From contig JAAYSP010000079.1 in assembly GCA_012518355.1 (NCBI GenBank), positions 1-42,858 of the forward strand: a DNA stretch of 42,858 bases. The letters run 5' to 3'. Under the pieces are notes generated by a model, which was not told where the DNA came from, did no database searches, and was given only the letters and a program-made list of their open reading frames with translations. This document shows, in pieces, positions 1 to 6,708 of the stretch. How positions within the stretch are numbered: the stretch's first letter is position 1; each line of letters starts with the position of its first letter. This DNA comes from a candidate division WS1 bacterium. GTDB lineage: Bacteria; Armatimonadota; Zipacnadia; Zipacnadales; UBA11051. The position numbers were made by a program, and so were the translations under genes.

Positions 1-1124
1 AACAGGAAGTCGCCCGCATCTATCCACTGCTTGAGTTCGGCGGCGATGGCCTGTGCTTTCACGTAGCTGGAAAGCGGTGCCGTAGGTATCTTGCGCCCCT
101 GCACCTCTATCTGACCACTTTTTAGCTGTGCATAGCTTACATGGCCCAGCGGTCCGCCCTCGTTGTACGGGTAATTGCGGCTGTAGTCCAGAACCGGGGC
201 GACGATGTCTTCATCCCTTACCGCAGTATATCGCGCCATTTCTTCATCCAGTATGGGAATCGGTATCCCCACTCCGACAGCCAGTGACACGCCGTAACCG
301 TACATGCTGACACCAACCACGTATTCGGGCCGCATCGCCTTCATGTCACCAACTACGGCGATGGTGCCGGCGCCTTCCATTGGCGTCCCCGTTTCGGATC
401 GGGCCACGGTGGGGTTGTGCTGCGTCCCCTCGAAGTAGACATAGCCCACTCCGCCACCAAGCCAGATCCGTGTTCCGATACCAACTGTGCGGTAGTACGG
501 ATCGTTCAGCAGTGGGCTAAGCTGCCCCGCCGAACAGAAATTGGCCGATCCCAAATCGGCCTGTACGACACCCATATAAGTGTAGATGTCGCGCTCGGTG
601 TTGAGATTGACCGCCACACCGTAATTCTGGTAGGCGTTTCGCGGATTCAGCAGGTATGCCTGGTTCAGGTCTTCTATGTTGATCCAGGTATCTAGTTTCT
701 TGCGCGGGTAGCAATCGGTGCCATAAGCAGTGGCCGTCATCCGCACGTCCTTGCCTGCGATGAGGTCCTGGATGACATGAGCGCCCCCGTAGGGAAACAG
801 CCCTGGATGTTCGCGGTTAGCCGGATCGTTGTCCACGAGCTCCGTGGCTCCGATATAGACATCAACTGCGGCTACACCGGTGTAGGCGGGCACTTCGTTC
901 AGCCACACCTTGGAGTATCTCATGCGGGGGGTGGTGTGGCCTGTGTTGAGCATCGCACCCGAGGAACACATCGGGCCGAAGGTGCCGGTGGTGACCACAT
1001 CCACGTGCTGGGCAGCCTTCTCCACGCCTTCTTCGGCCACAATATCGATCATCTCTTCGGCGGTCACGACCACCGCCTTGCCTGCCCTAATCTTGTCGTT
1101 TATTTCGGCATATGTCTTGGGCAA
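1..1124 (-). CDS. DUF39 homocysteine biosynthesis protein (putative L-aspartate semialdehyde sulfurtransferase), 3' end outside window
   Basis: The reading frame is open from a TTG at 1124 to the left edge (374 codons), so the C-terminus is missing. It starts MPKTYAEIND and carries the GTFGPMCSSGAM motif near residues 47-58 and a second conserved-looking cysteine in AYGTDCYP near residue 138. Archaeal DUF39 proteins of the MA1821 type are known to make homocysteine from aspartate semialdehyde and sulfide through a persulfide. They use two cysteines, and C53 and C138 are the likely counterparts. The TTG start is chosen because AGGAGG lies 9 nt upstream and the family begins at this point; an in-frame TTG 9 nt earlier lies too close to that site. 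The upstream same-strand UPF0280 gene belongs to another family linked to this pathway. CBS domains or a ferredoxin partner, if present, would be beyond the edge. The family call is firm; the reaction is inferred from archaeal work. Confidence 0.88.
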   Translation of the reverse strand, partial: MPKTYAEINDKIRAGKAVVVTAEEMIDIVAEEGVEKAAQHVDVVTTGTFGPMCSSGAMLNTGHTTPRMRYSKVWLNEVPAYTGVAAVDVYIGATELVDNDPANREHPGLFPYGGAHVIQDLIAGKDVRMTATAYGTDCYPRKKLDTWINIEDLNQAYLLNPRNAYQNYGVAVNLNTERDIYTYMGVVQADLGSANFCSAGQLSPLLNDPYYRTVGIGTRIWLGGGVGYVYFEGTQHNPTVARSETGTPMEGAGTIAVVGDMKAMRPEYVVGVSMYGYGVSLAVGVGIPIPILDEEMARYTAVRDEDIVAPVLDYSRNYPYNEGGPLGHVSYAQLKSGQIEVQGRKIPTAPLSSYVKAQAIAAELKQWIDAGDFL

Positions 1125-1293
1125 TCCTATCAACCTCCTGCCGCTCACCGGAGTAGTCGCTTCTGGAGAAATGGCGAACGGCCACATTTTCTGTTGGTGA
1201 TCCGGACGATGCGAAAAAGCGCCGGTAGCCCCGGCGCTGAGGCATCGCCATAGGCATCACCTGAACCGCCAAACTGATCGAAGCATCCGCCAT
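1087..1293 (-). pseudogene. Small ORF, possible truncated thiamine-binding (DUF77/YkoF-like) N-terminus
   Basis: A 68-codon frame starts at ATG 1293 behind a strong AAGGAGG placed 9 nt upstream. Its first residues, MADASISLAVQVMPM, resemble the first beta strand of MTH1187/YkoF thiamine-binding proteins. The rest (Arg/Ser-rich) matches nothing I recognise. An intrinsic terminator sits inside the frame at 1213-1238, and the 3' end overlaps the start of the DUF39 gene by 38 nt. It could be the remnant of a gene broken in the rearrangement that duplicated the neighbouring UPF0280 tail, or a leader peptide in front of DUF39. The good ribosome site is seen directly; the homology is a weak guess from about ten residues. 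Confidence 0.3.
1213..1238 (-). terminator. Intrinsic terminator between UPF0280 and DUF39
   Basis: On the minus strand a perfect 8-bp stem, AGCGCCGG/CCGGCGCT, with a 5-nt loop is followed immediately by a short T run (A-tract at 1214-1218 on the plus strand). It ends transcripts coming from UPF0280 about 90 nt before the DUF39 start. No clear promoter is visible between it and DUF39, so it may act as a conditional attenuator. Confidence 0.75.
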
Positions 1294-1370
1294 CTTCTCA
1301 TCCCTCCTTTGCGACCGAGATTGCCGGGTCGTGCGTTCGAACTTATCAGGCGACGGCACCATGTCGGGTA

Positions 1371-1505
1371 GAGGTCTGGCAGCATCTACCCGCCTGTTTC
1401 GACAGGTACAACCTCCAACTGACCCCAGGTGCCAAAGTAATCGCGAAAAACTACGGCAGCGGGCAGTACCTCTTCGACCTGCTGCACCTAATCCAGCGCC
1501 GGTTA
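1371..1505 (-). pseudogene. Decayed tandem duplicate of the 3' end of the UPF0280 gene
   Basis: These 135 bp repeat the adjacent 1506-1640 at about 87% identity (17 mismatches by eye). Read on the minus strand in the gene's frame, they encode the last ~40 residues of UPF0280 again, including the FRDxFGTWGQ core and the terminal GG-stop. The Trp codon of the LDW motif has become TAG. The copy lies after the real stop codon, so it is not translated as part of the protein. Many differences are silent or conservative, which suggests a period of selection before decay, or a recent C-terminal replacement. Confidence 0.8.
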
Positions 1506-1640
1506 GAGGTCTGGTAGCGTCTACCCGCCTGTTCCGACAGGTACGACCTCAAATTGGCCCCAGGTGCCGAAGTGATCGCGAAAAACCACGGCAGCGTGCA
1601 GTACCCCTTCGATCTGCTGCACCCAATCCAGCGCAGGCTC
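1371..1640. repeat. Two-copy 135-bp direct tandem repeat
   Basis: Copy A covers 1371-1505 and copy B 1506-1640, head to tail with no spacer. Both begin GAGGTCTGG on the plus strand. The unit is exactly 45 codons. Copy B contains the living 3' end of UPF0280; copy A is the decayed downstream copy. Confidence 0.88.
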
Positions 1641-2267
1641 GATATCGTCTGCGGACTTAACCCGATTGCCCAGGGCAGTGGCCATGGCATCGGCCAGCGC
1701 AGTGTCAGAGCATACTACCACCGCTGCATCGGCACATCCTATACTGATGGCGTGGCCAACCGTCGCTGAAGAGGTGCAAATCCCAACCCGGCCGGGGGGG
1801 ACCACCAGCCCGATTTTTTCGCTCAGCGCCGCGTCTCCAGCATAGATGCTCACAGTACGCGGCTCGTCTGACTTGATGAAGATGTCGCCACCGTTTTCGA
1901 CTATGACCTGCCGCGAGTACTGTAGCAGGCTGTCCCCAACAGCTTCCGCAACTGCGCCAGCAACAGCAGCCATCGGCCCTGTACCGGCGATCTGCGCTGC
2001 TCGATACATCGCGACCACCACAGGAGGCAGGTCGGCTGACGCAACCTTCTCGGGCAATGGGAGAGGCTCCATACTGGTGACAAACTCACGACGGTTGAGG
2101 ATATGGCCCTGTATCTCCGCACGGATTGAGCGGACTGTCTCGAGCGCTTGTTCCGCCAGGTTCGTGTCCGCTAAAACCAGTAAATCGGTTTCGCCCAGCG
2201 CCGCCGAGAAGCGCACCAGGTCCGTCGCATCCACATTCCGCCGATAGTACCGGGGCTGATACATCAT
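1521..2267 (-). CDS. UPF0280 family protein (COG2122, ApbE-like), homocysteine-pathway associated
   Basis: This 248-residue protein starts MMYQPRYYRR. An alternative start 63 codons upstream gives an N-terminal extension unlike the family. ATG 2267 has AAGGGTG about 5 nt upstream. Family-like features are a glycine/alanine-rich block with GTGPMAAVAGAVAE near residues 106-119, VIENGGDIF-like (VIVENGGDIF) near 133-142, and GICTSSATVGHA near 174-185. COG2122 was linked, together with DUF39, to homocysteine synthesis in methanogens and other anaerobes, though its own chemistry is unsettled. It lies upstream of the DUF39 gene on the same strand, separated by a duplicated gene tail and a terminator. 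Length is normal. The association is strong; the biochemical role is inferred. Confidence 0.87.
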   Translation of the reverse strand: MMYQPRYYRRNVDATDLVRFSAALGETDLLVLADTNLAEQALETVRSIRAEIQGHILNRREFVTSMEPLPLPEKVASADLPPVVVAMYRAAQIAGTGPMAAVAGAVAEAVGDSLLQYSRQVIVENGGDIFIKSDEPRTVSIYAGDAALSEKIGLVVPPGRVGICTSSATVGHAISIGCADAAVVVCSDTALADAMATALGNRVKSADDIEPALDWVQQIEGVLHAAVVFRDHFGTWGQFEVVPVGTGG

Positions 2268-2365
2268 CGTCACCCTTGTGAGCTTCACAGAAAGCCCCGC
2301 ACAACATGTGGAGAACTCCCGGATACGACGACCGAGGGTCACAGCCGACGACAAATTCCCTGCAT

Positions 2366-2394
2366 ATGATACCGAAGGCGGGGCATGTTTGCAA
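2366..2394 (-). promoter_or_regulatory. Sigma-70-like promoter for UPF0280
   Basis: On the minus strand TTGCAA and TATCAT are separated by exactly 17 nt, giving a predicted start near 2359 and a leader of about 90 nt. It sits in the 216-bp gap between the sugar transferase and UPF0280, so the two genes probably have separate promoters. The call rests on visual consensus matching only. Confidence 0.5.
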
Positions 2395-2483
2395 GAGGCC
2401 GCCATATGCAAGCCTCTGACAAGGCTGCACGTGCACCCAGCCCTATGTATGGGCAAAATGAGAGGGGTCTGTGCTGATGACTT

Positions 2484-3155
2484 CTAGTAGGCTCCGCGCC
2501 CCCCTAAAACGGCGGGCACGGTTTTGAGCAGCAGCTTGATGTCCAGGAGAAGGCTGCGTGTCTCGATGTACTCGATATCCATGCGCATCCATTCGTCAAA
2601 ACTGACATCGCTGCGCCCTTGTACCTGCCATATGCAGGTCAGCCCCGGTTTTACCGTCAGACGACGTTTGTGCCACTCTTCGTAACTGGCGACCTCCTCA
2701 GGGATGGGTGGCCGCGGGCCGACCAGGCTCATGGTTCCGACCAGTACATGCCACAGTTGGGGCAGCTCGTCTATGCTGTACTTGCGGATGAAACGCCCTA
2801 CTGACGTCACTCGCGGATCGCTCCGAATCTTGAACACCGGACCATCAGCTTCGTTGAATTCGGCCAACTGAGCACGCATCGCGTCAGCATCCTTGCGCAT
2901 AGACCTGAACTTGAGCATATAGAAGGGCCTGGCATCCCGACCAAGACGCAGTTGGCGGTAAAAGACCGGCCCGGGAGAGGTCAGCTTGATTGCCACTGCC
3001 ACCCCCAGCAACAGTGGGCTGATGATGAGCAGAGCCGTAGCAGCGCCAATCACGTCCATGCAGCGCTTGGCAAACAGATAGGCTCGGCTGTTAACCCGGG
3101 ACCATGTGCTGCAACACATGTCACGGCTGTCTGCAGGACTGCTGTTAGTGAGCAT
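2484..3155 (-). CDS. Bacterial sugar transferase (polyprenyl-phosphate phosphoglycosyl transferase, short form)
   Basis: This 223-residue monotopic phosphoglycosyl transferase (PF02397 family) moves a sugar-1-phosphate from a nucleotide sugar onto undecaprenyl phosphate, the first step of exopolysaccharide or O-glycan assembly at the inner membrane. Seen are a re-entrant hydrophobic helix at about residues 33-57 preceded by KRCMDVIGA, then FRSMRKDAD near 103-111, the [12 protein letters not shown] block near 147-158, and SLVGPRPP near 163-170. It lacks the N-terminal CoA-binding-like and multi-helix domains of WcaJ, so it is the short PglC-like form. No glycosyltransferases surround it; its neighbour upstream is the Ser/Thr kinase on the same strand, 88 bp away. 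The sugar is unknown. An internal Met at residue 13 is a possible alternative start. Confidence 0.9.
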   Translation of the reverse strand: MLTNSSPADSRDMCCSTWSRVNSRAYLFAKRCMDVIGAATALLIISPLLLGVAVAIKLTSPGPVFYRQLRLGRDARPFYMLKFRSMRKDADAMRAQLAEFNEADGPVFKIRSDPRVTSVGRFIRKYSIDELPQLWHVLVGTMSLVGPRPPIPEEVASYEEWHKRRLTVKPGLTCIWQVQGRSDVSFDEWMRMDIEYIETRSLLLDIKLLLKTVPAVLGGRGAY

Positions 3156-3243
3156 CGCAACCTATCGTACCATGTTTGGTATCAAGTACAATTAACAATT
3201 TCAGCAACAGCATTTGTATTCGCCTACCTACATCTGCGCCAAC

Positions 3244-5553
3244 CTACATCGAACGAGATGCAAAAGCACACAGGTAGCCGTCGTTGCTGCCAACATACAC
3301 GCTTTGATCCGAGACTGCAGGCGAACTTTGCACTTCTCCACCTGTCTGATACTGCCACAGGCATACGCCAGTATGCGTATCAAGTGCATATAGGTTGCCA
3401 TCATGGCTTCCAACGTAAACGCTGCGCCCACTGACTGCAGGAGAAGAGTTCACCCAGTCACCCGCTTGAAAGTGCCACAGATGGTCACCGGTTGTTGCGT
3501 CTATTGCGTAGACGCGACCGTCTCGCGAACCTGTGTAGATGAACGATTGCCATGCTGCAGGCGACGACTCAAGTGGTCCTTGCGTCTGGAACTCCCACAC
3601 GCGCCTTCCGTGCAGTGTCTCCAGACAGTACAGACGATGGTCCGCAGAACAAACATACAGGCGGCCTTGATGAAACGACGGCGTCCCATAGATCTCCCCG
3701 CCGGTCATATACTGCCATAGCTCGCGTCCTGAAGATGCGTCAAGAGCGTAAAGGCGATGGTCCAGGCTGCCAACATAGACTTTACCTTGCCAGACCAATG
3801 GTGGTGAACATATGCCCAGATCGGCCTTAAATTGCCATATCTGCTGGCCACTCTTAGCACTTACAGCTACTAGATGGCCGTCATCAGTGCCGAAATAGAC
3901 CATATGTTGCCATGCTACGGGACTGGCACTGATGTGAGCCCGGACGTTGACCTGCCACAGTATGTCGCCCCTGATCGCATCCAATGCCAAAAGCCGATTG
4001 TGGACCGCAAAAAACGCTGTCTTCCCCCCCAGCACACAGCCGCTGTGCATCACTTCATGGTTGAACTCTTGCTCCCACAGTACATTGCCCGTAGTTGTAG
4101 CAAGCGCCGATATGCGTCCGGTATTCATCCCCATGTCAATTCCCGCACCGATGAACACCACGCCGTTGGCCACAACCGGAGAGGCGATAACCCAGTGCCC
4201 GATCTTCTTGCGCCAGCGTAAGCGCAACGGCGGCAATACTACCTCCGGAGTGTAACCCGTACGGGTGATATTGCCGCGAAACATCGGCCAGTTGTAGGCG
4301 CGCGTCGCCTTCTGCGAGCGCTGACGCACCAACGCCAGTGCAGCCTCATCCAGACTGCGTCGTGCTTTGGTATGCTCCGGATCTATTGCCAATACCTGAC
4401 GAAACAGTGCGATGGAACGGCGCAGGTCGCCTTCGTGTTGCCACTGTTGTGCACGCTTGAACAGTGTCTGGGCAGCCTCTGCTGTAGAGGTGTCTGCCCC
4501 CGCAGGAGCAGGATTGGCAGTGCTTTGCTGTTGGATGTCAGCTCGCTTCGCAGGCGGCGCAGTATCGGTCTGGCCATAAGACCGATACTTGACACGCTCC
4601 ATGGGCCCCACACAGATGGGACAGGAGCTATAGCGGCGCCAGGTCATATACTCACACTGGCTGCATCGCACTGCAGACTGTCCGGCCACCGCCTCCAGGA
4701 CCGAAGATTCTACGTCGGCGATGGCCTGCGACAGCTCTGAAAAACTCTGAAAGCGTTCAGCGCGATCTTTGGCCAGGCATCGCATGATCACTTCTTCCAA
4801 TGGTTCGGGGACATTCGGCACCAGTTGGCTGGGCTGCGGCGGTTCGTCACTGAGAATACTTCGGATCAGCACCCCCAGATTGGAGCCATGATGTGGCGGT
4901 TGTCCTGTGGTGGCGACATACATGACCACCCCGATGCTGTACAGGTCAGAAGTTCGGTCTGCTGAAGCAGCGTCAGTGAACTGCTCAGGAGGCATGTACA
5001 AGTATGTGCCCACACCCTGGCCGGTCTCGGTGAGATGCGTCACACCACCGCGCACCTTCGCAAGGCCAAAATCGCTGATCTTGATGTTGGCCTGCCGAGT
5101 CAGCATCAGATTTGATGGCTTCAAATCGCGATGCACTACACCGAGTTCGGTAGGCCCGATGGGCAGGTTGTGGATGTATTCCATACCGGCACATATCTGT
5201 TGGACGAATTTGAGCAGTTGCGGGGGAAATAGACGCTTCTCAGAGTCGAAAAGCTTCTGCAAGTCCGTGCCGGCGACGTAATCGAGAAACAGAAACGGCT
5301 GGTCATCCATCTCGCGATAGATGATGGCCTCAACAATGTTGGGGTGACGGCCGAGATTGAGCCAGGTTTTGGCCTCACGGGAAAAGCGCTTTACCGCTGC
5401 CCGATCCGCCAGCAGCTCTTCCTTAAGTGTTTTGACGGCAAATCGGCGCTGCGAAAACTCGTCAAGCACCACATAAACTACGCTCATGCCGCCCCGATGC
5501 TTCTCGATAACCTTGTACTGGTCGTCTATACTGTCGCGTAACTGGAACTCCAC
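3244..5553 (-). CDS. Ser/Thr protein kinase fused to zinc ribbon, TPR and PQQ-like beta-propeller
   Basis: A 769-residue protein from GTG 5553; AAGGGGGA lies just upstream and the kinase fold begins directly after it. Residues 8-275 form a Hanks-type kinase with glycine loop RGGMSVVY, catalytic-fold Lys near 41, HRDLKPSN with Asp near 143, DFG near 161, and MPPEQF in the activation segment. Residues 297-314 hold two Cys pairs (CSQC, CPIC), a zinc ribbon. A TPR-like pair follows at about 362-410, with FRQVLAIDPEH. From about 427 to the end are seven or so PQQ-type propeller blades, each with a GxVYVGSxDGxLYALD-like signature. No transmembrane helix is evident, so the propeller is probably cytoplasmic and may bind a ligand or substrate proteins. 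All kinase residues look intact. Substrates are unknown; the adjacent sugar transferase is one candidate. Confidence 0.9.
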   Translation of the reverse strand: MEFQLRDSIDDQYKVIEKHRGGMSVVYVVLDEFSQRRFAVKTLKEELLADRAAVKRFSREAKTWLNLGRHPNIVEAIIYREMDDQPFLFLDYVAGTDLQKLFDSEKRLFPPQLLKFVQQICAGMEYIHNLPIGPTELGVVHRDLKPSNLMLTRQANIKISDFGLAKVRGGVTHLTETGQGVGTYLYMPPEQFTDAASADRTSDLYSIGVVMYVATTGQPPHHGSNLGVLIRSILSDEPPQPSQLVPNVPEPLEEVIMRCLAKDRAERFQSFSELSQAIADVESSVLEAVAGQSAVRCSQCEYMTWRRYSSCPICVGPMERVKYRSYGQTDTAPPAKRADIQQQSTANPAPAGADTSTAEAAQTLFKRAQQWQHEGDLRRSIALFRQVLAIDPEHTKARRSLDEAALALVRQRSQKATRAYNWPMFRGNITRTGYTPEVVLPPLRLRWRKKIGHWVIASPVVANGVVFIGAGIDMGMNTGRISALATTTGNVLWEQEFNHEVMHSGCVLGGKTAFFAVHNRLLALDAIRGDILWQVNVRAHISASPVAWQHMVYFGTDDGHLVAVSAKSGQQIWQFKADLGICSPPLVWQGKVYVGSLDHRLYALDASSGRELWQYMTGGEIYGTPSFHQGRLYVCSADHRLYCLETLHGRRVWEFQTQGPLESSPAAWQSFIYTGSRDGRVYAIDATTGDHLWHFQAGDWVNSSPAVSGRSVYVGSHDGNLYALDTHTGVCLWQYQTGGEVQSSPAVSDQSVYVGSNDGYLCAFASRSM

Positions 5554-5921
5554 ACGCGATCCCCCTTGCCGCGACAGGTGCGAAGGCCGGGCTTTCCATG
5601 CCCGCACCTGGGCAAATCATGTGACGAAGCCATATTCGGCACTCGGTCACTATACTCCTGCCTGTCTGATCACGCTTGCCGACTTGCCACCTCAAAGCAG
5701 CAGAGAACCAGGCCGGTCCCTGCGCCTCAAAACGCAGCCTGCCGTAATCCTATCCCCCAATCACACGTAGTTCAAGCTCTCTCTATGGCAGTAGCTCAGA
5801 TTCTGGCCCAATTCGGCTCGCTTTGCCTCAAAGATAAGGATGCACTGTCTCAATTCTTTCGTCAACTATGCCAATCCCCATCCGCCGCAGTATGACATGT
5901 CGCGAACAGGAATGCCAGACC

Positions 5922-6062
5922 GACACTTGCGACACTTGCGACACTCTCGACACTCTCGACACTCTCGACACTCTCGACACTCGCAGGCACTCTCGACACT
6001 CTCGACACTCTCGACACTCTCGACACTCTCGACACTCGCAGGCACTCGCAGGCACTCGCAGG
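5922..6062. repeat. GACACTCTC minisatellite with AGGCACTCGC variant units
   Basis: Roughly fifteen head-to-tail units occur. Two GACACTTGC are followed by four GACACTCTC, then GACACTCGC-AGG and a partial unit, four more GACACTCTC, a GACACTCGC, and a closing run of 10-bp CACTCGCAGG variants. The unit is 9 bp, so every frame stays open. It lies between divergent functions in non-coding DNA, 5' of the kinase and 3' of the exported protein gene. Confidence 0.93.
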
Positions 6063-6174
6063 CCAATCAAGATCCAGGTCGGGTGGTGCACTCCACAGAA
6101 TTTCATGTAGCCCGACGACTTGGTGTCTTACCTCGCTGCGTGTGCAGTTTGCCACACCTGCGGGAAGGACTGGG

Positions 6175-6192
6175 TCATATATGCATATATGA
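6175..6192. promoter_or_regulatory. Perfect 18-bp palindrome, possible operator
   Basis: TCATATATGCATATATGA is its own reverse complement over all 18 bases. It is AT-rich in an otherwise GC-richer region. It could be a repressor site or a chance TA-rich palindrome. No gene start lies within 300 bp. Confidence 0.4.
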
Positions 6193-6708
6193 GGCGGTTT
6201 TCTCGATGTAGGCCGTGTGATTTTATCGCCTATGTTGGCATGACACTTGAGTGGCCTAACTACACCCACATGATTGTCGGGCCCAACAGCTCGATGACAG
6301 TGCTCAAATGCCAGACAAACAAGGCAAATAACGCTGAGATGGCCGTGCTCTGATACGACGCACGCAGCCTCTGGGTCTGTATTGTGAGAGTGCTCGGCCA
6401 TGGTGAGCCGGGCACACGGATGACTGCAGACGGTCAACCGGTGGAACTGGACGCCAGGAACTGCTTCTCAGCACCTGTTGCCCTACCCGAGCGAGCAGAT
6501 GACCGAATCCTTCATGGTGAAAATCGAAGCGATACACGCGCGGTCACCGGGCACTGCGTGAAGTCACCATGCAGATGGGGCACGGACTGCATCACCAAAC
6601 GAGACCGACACGCTGCGATATCGATCACCGCGTATGGCTGGCGATTTGTCGTTGCACCGGATATGTACGAAGCTGTCCGTACACTGCCTGGCCAGGCCAG
6701 GCACAGGA

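Larger units (their letters stand above)
5554..6708. other. 1.15-kb stretch without a convincing gene
   Basis: This holds the leader of the kinase gene, including an interrupted hairpin at 5576-5609 (AGGTGC...GCACCT with inner GGGC/GCCC). It also holds the 9-bp minisatellite at 5922-6062 and an 18-bp perfect palindrome at 6175-6192. Long frames across the minisatellite are open only because the repeat unit is a multiple of three. I see no ribosome-site-supported frame and no tRNA. The 6200-6708 portion shows nothing I can name. Confidence 0.6.

Noticed and set aside
1124-1371. SAM-I or c-di-GMP-I aptamer upstream of DUF39
   Set aside because: Isolated matches such as CCCGGCAA and CGCAAAGG occur, but the order and pairing of the conserved cores could not be built by hand. 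Left for a covariance-model search.
5862-6437. 191-codon minus-strand frame across the GACACTCTC array (and plus-strand frames of similar extent)
   Set aside because: Open only because a 9-bp repeat has no stop in any frame. The translation is low complexity with no ribosome site and no flanking coding character.
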